From the NCBI RefSeq assembly GCF_032854445.1, contig NC_088298.1, forward strand, positions 8,359,504 through 8,423,503: DNA of 64,000 nt, given 5' to 3'. Positions 1 to 11,799 of this stretch are shown piece by piece. The translations under genes were made by a program, and so were the position numbers. This stretch comes from Liolophura sinensis. Its lineage: Eukaryota; Mollusca; Polyplacophora; Chitonida; Chitonidae. The notes under the pieces were generated by a model. That model worked only from the letters and a program-made list of their open reading frames with translations. It was not told where the DNA came from and did no database searches. Every line of letters begins with the position of its first letter. Position 1 is the stretch's first letter.

Positions 1-1437
1 GTCGTACTGACAGCAGTATCGAAGATTGTGTCAAGGAACAGAAAATTGCCATCTCCGATGCGGAGATAAAAATACGGCATACCTCTTCTTAGTAACAAAC
101 TTTACACCGACTCAAAAACACATCTCTAAAGCTGTTTAAAAGCATTGTAGTTGGAAAGCCAGTTGAAGGGCTTTGCCGAATAAAACCTTTCCTGCATCTT
201 AACCCGATATTGCTGCTGCAAGCAAAAAAAAATGCTTCACATTCCACTTCAGCAAAATCAATTTGCTCTATACGCCGCATCAAAGCCTTTAACGCTCGGG
301 GTCTGCGTACCTATTTCCAGAAGAAAACGCCAGAGCACAGCATTTCGCGCACTCGATTAACTTAAGTAAGACTGTTTAAGGAAATTTGACAAGACCAAAA
401 TTTCCACTTCGCTAAACAGCCTCTGGAATCTCCTTTAACATCAAGGATTTCTGAGACGACAGTGGGTAACCTAAGAATATCAATATTTACCAACATTTTT
501 TAGAGCTAAATGATCCTTTGTCAGGTCTACCAAAGTTAAAAGTGACCTCAGAACTTAATAACATATCTCTGTAAGAAGAGTTCAAGGTCGGGACAAGTGG
601 CATCAAGCACTTCCTCGGGAATATGCTACGTCAGTTTAAGTACCGATCCAGAGAAATATTAGCGAAATCGATTTCAAAAGTGGTTGTCCAAGTAATCCGT
701 GCATACACCGACACCCTGCTTTTTATTATTATATTTTAATAATAGCAAAGTTAATAACCTGCATTAGAAATATATCAGGTAACCTGGCCTGTCAGCAGCC
801 TGCGGATAGTAATGGGTCGACTAGACACCGAATGTAGTACGACAAAACTGTAGCTATTTGGGAGTATTCAGTCCTGGCTTTGTATTGTTGACGGCCACTG
901 GCTATTTGACCTGGACAAGTACGTGTTTCCAAGACAACACGCTACGGTTTCCGCTGCAATAATGAATCATGCCGGATGTCTTTAAATGTTTTATATTATC
1001 GGTCTTCTTTGATCTATAGTGCGGAATTCCGTTTCTGTCCGCAATGATATTGATCCATCACGAATGTTCATTTCATATGAAGGTTATGGAACTCGTTGAA
1101 GAAATTTTTATATGTTGGTAGCTTTAGCGAACAACGTATTCAAAGTTCCTTCAACGAATTTCATAGCTTTCATATGAAACGAACGAAAGTATAAGATTCC
1201 ATTTATCACAAAGTTGAGACAGCAAAAAGAAGACAGTAATGAAGACATTGTAAGTTCAAGCCTGGGCATATCGTTTAAGTGCAAGCAAACTACAGCCTGG
1301 ACCAAACGGAGCCCTGCAGGTGATGGTAAATTAAGTTCCATGACAAAACCGTTTGCTTTAATCATTCGCTAGGATTTGATTGTCATGGAGTTTCTGAATA
1401 AGATCTTTTCTGGCGCTGTGAAATGAAAGATTTTTCT
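1..1437. other. Unique non-coding sequence
   Basis: No repeat, RNA gene or credible exon is recognised here. Open frames are short (85 codons or fewer), with no recognisable domain and no consistent splice context. A small AT-rich patch lies near 720-750. Confidence 0.5.
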
Positions 1438-2264
1438 ACTATAGTCTACTCTTAGTTACGAAAGTTTCTTTTAGTCAGTGACACGTAACAACACAAGTTC
1501 CACTCGTGAACATGTCGGAATTTCATATTCTTACAAAGAAAATGAAGTTACAACACTTTTTCTAACTCATAATGTTAAAGCCCATAAGCTCGGTTTCGAC
1601 GGCAAGAACCCAATTTTCTCTGGTGAAGTCAGAATTATTCAATAACCAGTTTCATGTTGGACATTGAGCGGAGTTCAACATGTTTTGATGAAGGGCGACA
1701 CCAGTTACCTAAACTGCTTTCGACTTAACTATAAACTCTGTTACTGACGCTGTCATCGTTGATATTGTTTACTCGTTTTAGTATAATATGACCTCAATAA
1801 ATGAATTTTATTTTATTCCCTGTAGCATATGATCTGACGACAGTATAGATTTAGAGATGGATGTTAGGGAATTAAAGCGATGTAGTCTATTTACAGAGAA
1901 AATAATGCTGGCTGTGTTACTGTGTGAAGTTTGTTCTGACCACTTGTAGATGTAGCCATTGTAGAACAAATTACTCTCCACGCCCATTGTCCGGCATGCA
2001 ACATGCTTTTGAATAATTATGACGTCACCGGAGGCAATGAGCTCTGGGTGTCGAAACTTACCTTATGAAGCTTATCACTATGAAATAGAAAACGTATTTT
2101 AACAACATTTTCTTTGTAATAATATGGAAGTTCAACATATGAATGTGTAGAACTTGCATTGTTGCCGTTCACTGACTAAAGGCAATTTGGGCAGCGAGTA
2201 TGGCTGATTTTACAGACAGCTGAATATGGGCGAGTAGCTAAATGAAATAGACTATAGAGCGGTG
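1438..2264. mobile_element. Inverted-repeat element, family TIR-A, copy 1
   Basis: Both ends carry the same sequence in opposite orientation: CTATAGTCTA at about 1440 is matched by TAGACTATAG near 2250-2259. Further in, the block ACACTTTTTCTAA..CATAATGTTAAAG..CCATAAGCTC at 1552-1592 is matched in reverse near 2040-2115. The same sequence recurs at 29740-30538 and as one arm at 21081-21310. There is no open frame for a transposase, so this looks like a non-autonomous, MITE- or foldback-type DNA element. The right arm keeps a perfect TGACGTCA palindrome at 2020-2027; the left arm has the mutated form TGAAGTCA. Superfamily and exact ends are uncertain. Confidence 0.7.
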
Positions 2265-2280
2265 TCTCAGCATGGTTTAT

Positions 2281-2450
2281 TCTCCTCCATTATGTCATAC
2301 GTGGAATGTCTGCCAACAACCTGTGGATGGTTGTATTTTTCCCGAGAGCACTGCCCGGTTTCTTCCCAAACATAATTCGGACCGCTGTCGTATATGTGAA
2401 ATATTCTTGACTGCGGCGTAAATTCCCAATCAAAGAAATAAATAAATACA
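2281..2450 (+). mobile_element. SINE-A copy, 5'-truncated
   Basis: Matches the central and 3' parts of SINE-A: AACCTGTGGATGG, then GCCCGGTTTCTTCCCA, GTGAAATATTCTTGA and a final (AAAT)n tail. The tRNA-related head is absent. It lies directly beside the TIR-A element. Several substitutions suggest an old copy. Confidence 0.8.
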
Positions 2451-3478
2451 GTCAGTTATGTGCGGTATCTTTAATGTCATACAGAAAAGCTACTGATACG
2501 ACAAGGCCAGTGGCTGGCTGTTTAGACCATTCAACCATCTGTCGCAGCGAATAGTCATCAGTCTATAACTGTCAATCAGCCTGTTTTATCTACAGTTGCC
2601 CTAGGCTTGGACATCTTGGAACACCCTTACCAAGGCGATTAACAAAGCTTGATAACCTCGGGGTTTCCTGCGAGCGTTTGGCGATTACAAATTGGCCGAC
2701 TGCTCCTGGGGCTGGTAGAAGACTCGGATTAGGAGGTTGAAGGATTAACGTTATCAGGTGACGTAAATAAGGCAAACCTAGCGACAGATCCGGAGATATT
2801 CCACTATTAACTCCTTTAAGCCTGGCTGCCTTGGACGAAGCCAGTAAAGTACCCACCACCCTCCTTTACCCACGATTGAATCTGAAGACTCTTTCTCATT
2901 TGCTCCCCTTGACGGCTCAGTCCCAGTCAATCGACCTTCAGCCGGTGGTTATGTAAACAGGCCCCTCCATCCGCATTTCCGAAAAAAATCAATACGTACT
3001 CCGTTTTGAACGCAACCCAAACCCTCAGTTGTCGTCAGAAACCCGCCATTTCAATCCAACCAAAGTGACTGGATTTGGCCATCGACTTCCGGTAACTGTA
3101 TCTGATGAAACATCATCGGCTGAAACCACGAAATGCTAACATTCTTATCAAGGTGTTTGGCCACTTCCAGTCAACAGATTTCGTCTTGCTTTTAAATTGA
3201 ATCGTATGGTGAAATCTCACCCAGGCGACTTTGTCTTATTAGAATGACTTCTGGGAGCTTTAATGCCGAAGAAGTATTGCTCTGCTGTGTGTCGTGAAAA
3301 TATTTCGTCTTGCTATTTGTTGTGACACCATTAGCTTGATAATTTGATTCGATCAAGTTTGAGATTGTTGTAGAGCAAATGTGTTAATGCATGTTTTTAT
3401 TTACTAATATAAGAATAAATGAATTTTGATTATGATTTTTAACGCTGCGGTCGCTCATTGTGACCTCCTCTGCGACTG
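2451..3478. other. Repeat-free stretch, possible conserved non-coding island
   Basis: No repeat is recognised. Between about 2590 and 2980 base composition is more balanced and there are homeodomain- and GATA-like words (GGATTA, GATTAACA, GTTATCAGG). The minus strand holds an 89-codon open frame here without a recognisable domain. Any regulatory role is inference. Confidence 0.35.
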
Positions 3479-3632
3479 TATGTGAGAACGTCTATCACCA
3501 TCCTGCGGATGGTCGTGGGTTCCCCCCGTGTTCTGCCCGGTTTCCTGTCACCATAATACTGGCCGCCGTCGTTTGTGAAATATTCTTGAGTACGGCATAA
3601 AACACCACATAAATCAAATACATAAAATAAAC
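3479..3632 (+). mobile_element. SINE-A copy, 5'-truncated
   Basis: Starts near ATCCTGCGGATGGTCGTGGG, carries TTCTGCCCGGTTTCCTGTCA, CTGGCCGCCGTCG and TATTCTTGAGTACGGC, then a decayed (AAAT)n-like tail. Confidence 0.8.
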
Positions 3633-3924
3633 CATGACTTTAGCGCCACTTCGGCTGTGTTACTACTGGCTATTACTACGTGGCTAACAACTATGGGAAT
3701 GAATAAATGATAGATGAAGGTTTAACTTCCCTCGTGGCGAAACAAGCATAAACTGATGCGTTGAAACAGACATTCGTATACCAGCCGTCAACCAGAATGG
3801 ACGCGTACCGGGTCAATAATCACATTTCCCGCAACGATACTGAAGACCAGCGATCAAAGAACTAAGAAAGTATATAACGTAAGAAATAAAGACATTAAAT
3901 ATTTCCATCTATAAAATGTATAAC

Positions 3925-4425
3925 AAATGGACATTCCAAACGAGCCACAGTGGTAGATTAAGTGATATCTTGGTATAATTAAGATACGACCCATCAGTTC
4001 CTTAATAAGTCAACAGTAGAATTTACCACAGAGGCATGCAGGCGGCCAATTAGTCATGCGCATGACAAACAAACGGACATTCCAAACGAGCCACAGTGGT
4101 AGATTAAGTGATATCTTGGTATAATTAAGATACGACCCATCAGTTCCTCAATAAGTCAACAGTAGAATTTACCACAGAGGCATGCAGGCGGCCAATTAGT
4201 CATGCGCATGACAAACAAACGGACATTCCAAACGAGCCACAGTGGTAGATTAAGTGATATCTTGGTATAATTAAGATACGACCCATCAGTTCCTTAATAA
4301 GTCAACAGTAGAATTTACCACAGAGGCATGCAGGCGGCCAATTAGTCATGCGCATGACAATATTAACATCTAGGAATGTCGCCAGCCAGCGGCTAATTAG
4401 TCATGCGCATGACAAACTCAACATC
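3925..4425. repeat. 146-bp tandem repeat, three copies plus a remnant
   Basis: The word ACATTCCAAACGAGCC recurs at 3931, 4077 and 4223, an exact 146-bp period, and the three units are almost identical. Each unit ends in the perfect 14-bp palindrome GTCATGCGCATGAC and contains a small hairpin TATCTT..AAGATA. A remnant at 4361-4412 retains only the end of the unit, palindrome included. Near-identity suggests recent amplification. Confidence 0.95.
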
Positions 4426-4571
4426 TAGGTATATCACCAATAGGTATTTTGGGGGGAAAAAAACTTCAACGCTTGACACACTTTTGAGTGATATATATTT
4501 GTATATATATATTAAATAGGCTGAATGAAAAAACAACATCTAAAATTAAACAGTAAATCACAATAGGTATT

Positions 4572-4728
4572 TATTTATTTATTTATTTGTTTGATTGGTG
4601 ATTTACGCCATACTCAAGAATATTTCTCTTAAACGACTGCGGCCAGCATTATGGTGGGAGGAAACCGGGCATAGCCCGGAAGGGGGCGGAGAGGGGGAGG
4701 ACCCTCGACCATCCGCAGGTTGCTGATC
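4572..4728 (-). mobile_element. SINE-A copy with likely 9-bp target-site duplication
   Basis: Reverse-strand SINE-A with its tail at the left as (TTTA)n, then CGCCATACTCAAGAATATTT and GCCAGCATTATGGTGGGAGG. A G-rich insertion or expansion lies at about 4680-4700. The 9-bp ATAGGTATT stands on both sides (4563-4571 and 4729-4737) and is a likely target-site duplication. The head is truncated. Confidence 0.85.
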
Positions 4729-4737
4729 ATAGGTATT

Positions 4738-5675
4738 AATAAACCCTACAGATGCAAAGGCATGCCTAGTTATTGTTTTATTATGCTTCGTAGAGAATTT
4801 AACAAATACCAATGTTTGATTCTTATGATGAGCCTTTCGGTCCCGATCGGAAGTTTGAGAGAGCTTTGAGGCGACAGCAAAGTTTCCAACCTTAGCCATC
4901 TGACAACATTGTCCCCTTGATAAAATATTGCCGATGCGGCGGAAAATCATTTCTACCGTGTTTCTTCACATATGGATTATATTCCTGAGATCTCTGAGTT
5001 AGTACTTTGGATTGGTTATCAAAACAGTGCACTGAAATTAGTTTCTGAGTTGGGGGGAAAGAAGCACATCAACTGATATAGTTTAGGGCCTGTTGCACGG
5101 GGATTAAAACCTATCGTTTCAGAATTCGAAATATCCTTGATTATGTCCTGGCTTTTGTGACAAATGTTATAGTAATATGTCGAGGTACTTTGAAGAGACA
5201 GATTTCAGCGGTTCTTTGCTCTCTGTTTTTCGTAAATAAAACCTACACAACAATGACCACATGACACAGGTAATGCAACTATACGGACTGCAGGGTACAA
5301 TTGCATCATTTTCATGTCCCAGGAATGGACACTACGGCACTGTTCCAGCAACACGTTTTGTAAATATTTAACCTTTTGTGTTCCCAAGTTTATCAAAGAG
5401 ACTAACTTTCCAAGAAAAACAAAACAAAAAAAAAAACGAAAATAAGAAGAATAGCAATAAGCAAGCTTCACCTCAGGCCAGGATCGTAAGTATATAAGAA
5501 ACGCTTTGATAACTCCCTTTGTTACAGAATTATCAAAGAATTTCATAACGACAAGAGTTAGGCTCTTGAAGAATGTTACTTATCAAAAAAATAATGTTTG
5601 ATGCTTTCCTGATCTGCCCGAGTGATCAAACGGTGAATTGCTCACGTTTTTTGACACGATTAACTCGAGTGGAAA
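4738..5675. other. Unique non-coding sequence
   Basis: No recognised repeat or gene. The minus-strand open frames at 4603-4950 and 5205-5546 have no recognisable domain, and the first runs into the SINE. Confidence 0.5.
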
Positions 5676-5727
5676 ATGCGGAGGAATATTGAACTCAGTG
5701 ACCACGTGAGCAGGCCAAATGTGTTGT

Positions 5728-7115
5728 TGTTATTATTATTATTATTTTTATTATTATTATTATATGGTGGTGGATGTAGTGACAGCAGTAGTTGTGGTGG
5801 TGGTGGTGGCAGTGGTGGTGGTGGCAGAGGTGGTGGTAGTGTTGGTCGTAGTGATGGTGGTGGCCGTAGTGGTGGTGGTGGTCATAGTGGTGGTGGTGGT
5901 GGTGGTAGTGGTGGTGGTGGTGGTAGTAGTGGTGGTGGCATTGTTGTTGGTGGTGGTTGTAGTGGTGGTAGTGGTGATGGTGGTAGTACTGGTGGTGGTC
6001 GTAGTGGTGGTGGCAGTGGTGGTGGTGGTAGTGTAGGTGGTGGTGTTCGTAGATATGGTGGTGGTATTGGTGGTGGTAATGGTGGTGGTAGTGTTGGTGG
6101 CAGTGGTGGTAGTGTTGGTGGTGGTAGTGTTGGTGGTGATCATAGTGGTGGTTGTCGTCGTAGTGATGGTGGCATTGTTGGTGGTGGTGGTATAGGTGGT
6201 GGTATTGGTGGTGGTGGTCGTAGTGCTGGTAGTAGTGGTGGTGGTGGTCGTAGTGGTGGTGTAGTCGTAGTGGTGGTGGTCGTCGTCGTAGTGGTGGTGG
6301 TGGTATTGGTGGTGGTGGTAGTGGTGGTGGTGATGGTCGTATTAATGATGGTGGTGGTGGTGGTGGTGGTGGTGGTAGTGGTGGTGGTGGTGGTGGTGGT
6401 AGTGGTGGTGGTGGGGGTCGTATTAATGGTGGCGGTGGTGGTGGTGGAGGTGGTGGTGGTAGTAGTAGTGGTGGTAGTGGTGGTAGTGGTGGTAGTGGTG
6501 GCGGTGGTGGTTGTAGTGATGGTTGTGGTCGTATTAATGGTGGCAGTGGTGGTGGTGGTAGTAGTGGTGGTGACAGTGGTGGTGGTCGTCGTAGTGGTGG
6601 TAGTATTTATTTATTTATTTGATTGGTATTTTACGCCGTACTCACGAATATTTCACTTATACGACGGCGGCCAGCATTATGCTGGGAGGGAAGCGGGCAG
6701 CACCCTGGGGAAACCCACGACCATCCGCAGGTTGCTGGCCAACCTGGTGGTGGTAGTGTTGGTGGTGGTGTTAGTGTTGGTGGTGGTGTTAGTTGTGGTG
6801 GTAGTGTTGGTGGTAGTGTTGGTGGTGCTCGATGTGATTGTGGCAGTGGTGGTAGTGGCAGTGGTAGTGGTGATCTTAGTGGTGGTGGCAGTGGTGGTCG
6901 AATTAGTGGTGCTGGTCGTCGTCGTAGAGGGGGTGGTAGTGGGGGTGGCACTGGTGGTGGTGGTGGTGGTGGTGGCAGTGGTGGTGGTGGTCGAATTAGT
7001 GGTGGTGGTCGTCATAGAGTTGGTGGCCGTGGTGGTGGCCGTGGTGGTGGCCGTGGTGGTGGCCGTGGTGGTGGCAGTGGTGGTGGCAGTGGTGGTGGTG
7101 GTCGTAGTGGTTGCC
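5728..7115. repeat. GGT-rich trinucleotide array, about 1.35 kb, led by (ATT)n
   Basis: After a short (ATT)n run at 5728-5764, the plus strand is almost purely G and T, built of GGT with interspersed GTA, CGT and GCA triplets, up to about 7115. It is interrupted once, by a SINE at 6604-6745. The triplet structure leaves several frames open on both strands, with predicted poly-Gly, poly-Val and poly-Thr. Strand asymmetry is extreme: C is nearly absent from the plus strand. Confidence 0.97.
6604..6745 (-). mobile_element. SINE-A copy inserted inside the GGT array
   Basis: The array changes abruptly to (TTTA)n, TTGATTGGTATTTTACGCCG, TATTTCACTTATACGACGGC and CGACCATCCGCAGGTTGCTG, then returns to GGT triplets. 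The element is truncated at its head. A target-site duplication cannot be told apart in the repetitive flanks. The insertion postdates the array. Confidence 0.93.
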
Positions 7116-7124
7116 GGTATGTGA

Positions 7125-8070
7125 GCGAAAATCGGTCATCGTATCGTCCAGTCGCAAGTTGTGCATGCTTTTCAAGGATCTAGTACAACTCTGTTATCTT
7201 TAAAAATATTTGCTGTAAAACTGTTTTACATATATGATTTTCCGACTGATAATGAAGAGGCGCACACGACGGGCTCCTGGGGTAATTATATACTAAGCCA
7301 TACGATGGCTTCTGGAAAAGCGTGGGTTTACTGATGCTTTGCTGGGCTTTTGCATACATGTCTTTCTCCTTTTTTTGTGCAAAAATAATTAATGCAGTCA
7401 CAGACTACCATTGCATAAATATTGTGTCTATGGAACATTTAAAATAAAATTCGTGGGGCTCTTCTTTAACACAGCAGAGATACAAGTACTTAGGGTAGTC
7501 ATGTTCGTCTAGTTGCAACCTGAGCTCTTCAGTGTCTTAAGGTAATATTGCCTTCAATGGCTGGTGTATTCACTCGGTTCTCCGTGCCTGTTGCCGCATG
7601 TCAGGGACTGACATGAGGGGATTTTCTGATATTCTGCTTTCTCATTGGCTAAAGGAGAACAGGTCTCATTATAAACTCGCAATATGGCTACGCCAAACCG
7701 TGTTTTCTTGTGTTTAAAACCCTTTTGTTCCTTTTTAAAATATAAATCTTCTTGTTGCAAGCAATGGGCTTTGATTTACACTATAACTGATGTAGGAGTT
7801 TTCTTTTCTTCTCAGGGCACCACGTGATGATCGCTATCTGCCGAAATCCATTTCTATGCATTTGATGTACCAAGCTCTACATACTTAGTGATATTGCTAC
7901 TTGTACTAACACACGACTACATTTGTACAAGCAACACAATAACAAGATGGAAGAGCACATCGCTCTTCGTACACAAGAATAACAGATATTGACTCTTGTA
8001 CAAGTAACACCAAATGATGGTCGGTGAGCACGCAGTAAGGCATAACCATTTTGGTACAAGCAATTATGGT
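7125..8070. other. Unique non-coding sequence
   Basis: Nothing recognised. Short open frames only. Confidence 0.5.
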
Positions 8071-8300
8071 ACATTTGATTGGAGTTTTAGGTCGTACTCA
8101 AGAATGTTTCACTTATACGACGACGGCCAGCATTGCAGTGAGAGGAAACCGGACACAAACAAATGCAAGTTGCGGGAAGATCTTCCCATGTACGGCCGAA
8201 GGGGAAGCCAGCATGAATTGGAGTTGAATTCACAGCGACCTCAGTGGTGAGGTACTCCTGGGTTAATGCTAACCATCTCCACCAAGAGACCCTCAGAATA
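8071..8300 (-). mobile_element. SINE-A copy with decayed tRNA-like head
   Basis: On the reverse strand, 3' part first: TCGTACTCAAGAATGTTTCA, CTTATACGACGACGGCCAGC, then GAAGCCAGCATGAA and a B-box-like stretch (GTGAATTCAACTCC when read on the minus strand) at about 8215-8235. A decayed A-box-like region follows near 8265-8290. Longer than most copies in the window. Confidence 0.8.
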
Positions 8301-9770
8301 GTACATAATGTCAAGACGCTAAAGCTATTCCCCAAGTCCTGCGTGTGCAATTAACTTACCCGCGCTTGTGCTAAAGACAAGACGTGCTATAGGTCTGGTC
8401 CTCTACTGAGCAGCCTTTTTATCTCAAACGATCCAAACGTGTCAAAACTGATTTATTTTTAGCATCTTATGACACCCGTTATTTTTTGTTTCACTGTAAA
8501 TGACGTAATATAGTTGCGCGCTGTAACAAAAATGACCGCTATCAAAATAGCTCATCGTGCCACAGAACAGGATAATATTATAGCGATGTGTTATGTTATT
8601 GGACACTTGCCAGCGGTAGGTTTCACATTTTGATGGAAAGATAACACACTGGTAGCCCACCCTGGATAAAAAAGTATGACGCAAACAATTCCTGTTACAG
8701 CGCAAGAAGCTCAGAAATCGATTTCGCTGTGACCGAAAGTTCAAGATATTTGCCAATATTTTAGCTGCCAGCATGCTTCCGGCCAATGACTTTATTTAAG
8801 ATATTATCCGCAAAAGCCTCGGAGTAAAAATTCGACCTCTGCAGATATCCTTAAGCGAACGAGTACAGTATGGAGGTGATTTAAATGAAGACAGAACAGA
8901 ATTGGACAAATTGAATTTCCGACAGGCGTCATTTGTAAACTTTCTAGACAAACCCTGTTCAAAGTTAATTAGGATATGATTAAGAGAATAAAAAAAATAT
9001 GATATTTTTCATTTGTCTCCGCATCTCTGCAACATAGTATTGCATGAATGTTGTACCCATGGGCAAGCAAAAACACCCACTTATTTCTTCCTGAACACGA
9101 AATTTAAAAGAAGTTATCGTTGTTCGCAGCTGTTTTGCATTGTACAATGTGATATGAAAAAAACTCTTGAATTGATTTATTAATTTAACCGTATGAGAGT
9201 ACATTTCAATGCAATTTAGTGGAAAATTTTCATTCACCAGATCCCGTTAGAGGCCTACTTTCACATATCCCCGGCAAAAATTGCACCTGCCCATGAATTC
9301 CCGAAAACAAGGACTATGCTTTCAAGGGCAATAAAAAAAGCTGTGTCAACAATTATTTTGAAACATATTTAGTATATCTTAATAGCCCCTCTGTATGCAT
9401 ACTTTCCGTCAGTTTTCGAGGAAATTAATTTTCGGAAATAAGGGCACGTAAGAATTTCATGGCAATGCTGGACTCCCATTCTGTCTATTACTCCCAAATC
9501 GAATAAGTCGTGATTTGACCGAAACAGTGTGGAAAACGATGATTGCATTTTGAATTGTCTGCGTCGACGGACTGCGGGTGCTTGTTAGCCGGGTCAAGGT
9601 GCCATGCCGGATTGGCATAAAAGGACGTTATCCAGTCTATTTCCGTATATCCAAAAGTCTACGCCAAGATCAAAAGTACTGAGATAGAGACTTGATTTAC
9701 GAGCGATGCAACACATTACGTGTTTCTTTGTCTGATGACGACTGTATTATATTAATGGGCCAATTTGTCC
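8301..9770. other. Unique non-coding sequence, AT-rich
   Basis: No repeat or gene recognised. The minus-strand frame at 8442-8786 (114 codons) shows no recognisable domain. Confidence 0.5.
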
Positions 9771-10262
9771 TCAACATTTTCATGATATGATCCATTGATC
9801 GAATGATTGGTCTTGATTTAATTCTGAGCTCACAATGTGAGCACCTTTTTCATGATATGATCCATTGATCGAACGATTGATCTGGATTCAATGCTGAACT
9901 CACAGTGTGAACAGCTTTTTCATGATATGATCCGTTGATAGAACGATTGATCTGGATTCAATGCTGAACTCACAGTGTGAACAGCTTTTTCATGATATGA
10001 TCCATTGATCGAACGATTGATCTGGATTCAATGCTGAACTTATAGTGTGAACAGCTTTTTCATGATATGATCCGTTGATAGAACGATTGATCTGGATTCA
10101 ATGCTGAACTCACAGTATGAACAGCTTTTTCATGATATGATCGGTTGATAGAACGATTGATCTGGATTCAATGCTGAACTCACAGTATGAACAGCTTTTT
10201 CATGATATGATCCATTGATAGAACGATTGATCTGGATTCAATGCTGAACTCATAGTCTGAAT
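9771..10262. repeat. 70-bp tandem repeat, seven copies
   Basis: CATGATATGATC recurs at 9781, 9851, 9921, 9991, 10061, 10131 (with a change) and 10201, an exact 70-bp period. Two unit variants occur: copies 1, 2 and 4 read CCATTGATCGA, copies 3 and 5 read CCGTTGATAGA; copy 6 is GGTTGATAGA and copy 7 is CCATTGATAGA. Confidence 0.97.
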
Positions 10263-10319
10263 GTTAATGACTTACGAATTCTTAGCTCTACTCCAAAGTA
10301 TATTTAGGCTGCCATCTCA

Positions 10320-10530
10320 ATTTATTTATTTATTTTATTGGTGTTTACTGCCGTAATCAAGACTTTTTGGACTTAGATGACGATGATCATGATTATCAGT
10401 GGAGGCTACCGGAGTGCCCAGGACAGAGTACAGCCCTTTACAAAGTACCCGACAAATCGCCTTACTTTAATCCGTAGGGGCACCAGCCAAAGCTGGATTC
10501 GAACACGCGTCGTCATTGGTCAAGGTCCAG
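10320..10530 (-). mobile_element. Diverged SINE-A-like copy
   Basis: Begins with (TTTA)n and TATTGGTGTTTACTGCCGTA at the left, and ends near a B-box-like stretch, AGCTGGATTCGAACACGCG. The middle (CTACCGGAGTGCCCAGG) differs from the main family, so this is a diverged or related subfamily. Confidence 0.65.
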
Positions 10531-11440
10531 AAAGAGCCATCATTATTTCAACTGAAATTATCAGAAACGTCACACCACATTGTTTGTTTGCATTGCCAAT
10601 GCTGCCTCACTGAACCAGAGTAAACAAGTATTTGGTTCCTCCCAGTGTGCTGTGCACAGACCAGAGAAGCGCCCGTATTTTCTGTTATTATGCTTCACTT
10701 GTTCCACTTTTCTTGCTTGTTGTGAGAATAAGGGGTTGGCGACAATCGTGTAGCCGTTAGCACATTCTAACGTCCCTTGAAGATCGGTTGCCTTACCCCG
10801 GTATTCTATGCATATCTGTACACAAAGGACCTATCAAATTGCGCACAGATGTATCTGTGAATCTTGACTGCCACTCCACCGTTTTCACATCCGAGAAAGA
10901 AGGGAGATAATCAAGTCATGGCATAAGCTGAAGGATACGGGGATATGCCCATCCCTCACGTGACTGCTGTTGTCCGATGAAAATGGACGAATTTTGTCTG
11001 TTGCGTTATAAAATGTATTATGCACCAAAAGACAAGAGGACAGGTGAGTTATATGTACACATATACATTTACGTCGAGATCCTCATTATCCAGCAATGAA
11101 GGAATCAGCTGAGTCAGCTGCCCCTTTCAGATCAAGCAAATTCGCCTTGTTATCGATTTTAGAACATGATATCACATTTCGAAGGAGCGACGATGTATGA
11201 CAACGTGCTCTTCACAACTCATGAATTTTCGAAGGATTCTGAATAATAGATGTTTCAGAAGAAGAAAAGAATATATATCGTGCTGAATGAGACTATGGTT
11301 TATTTATTTAAAAAACAGACTCCAAGACAAACCCAAAAATAGAGTGGATACGTTTGGTAGACACACGGAACCAAGCATGCCTTGTTCAACGGGGTCTATC
11401 GAGGTTGATTCTTGAATACAAAGCTCGAAAGTCCCCTACG
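10531..11440. other. Unique non-coding sequence
   Basis: No recognised repeat or gene. Confidence 0.5.
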
Positions 11441-11790
11441 CTGAGTGCTTTGGGTTTAACGTCACTCTTAACAGTTTTTCAGTCAAATGACGACGAAGGA
11501 GTCCCTGGAGTGTATGTAATGTGCCTCCTTGTTGCAGGACGGATTTCCACTGCTCTTTTATCTAGTGCTGCTTCACTTAGACGACTTACCGAAGGCAATT
11601 AAGCCACCCCGCCAGAGCCACTATACTGACACGGGTCAATCAGCCGTTGCACTATCCCCTTAATTAACGCCAAGTTAATTTAAAACTTCCTCTTTTTAAA
11701 GTCTTTGGTGTGACACGACCCAGCATAGAACCTGAATCTATCGCCCCCGAAACAGACGCTCTACCAACTTTGATATCGGGGCCGGTCAAG
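11441..11790 (-). mobile_element. SINE-B copy (second tRNA-derived family), near full length
   Basis: On the minus strand the head is tRNA-like: a decayed GGCCCCGATA.. start, an A-box-like region and the anticodon-arm-like AGCGTCTGTTTCGGG, followed by a B-box-like GGTTCTATGCTGGG. The body matches the copies at 12910-13278 and 22013-22327 (for example CCTCCTTGTTGCAGGACGGA on the plus strand). The tail end lies at the left, near GCTTTGGGTTTAACGTCACT. Confidence 0.85.
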
Positions 11791-11799
11791 TTCCCTTCG

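Noticed and set aside
3925-4425. CRISPR-like array
   Set aside because: Units are contiguous 146-bp repeats without unique spacers, in a eukaryotic context.
5676-7124. 482-codon Gly/Val-rich open frame as a gene
   Set aside because: Built from a GGT array and a SINE; several frames are open on both strands; Gly-to-Val shift shows frame slippage relative to the repeat. Kept only as a finding.
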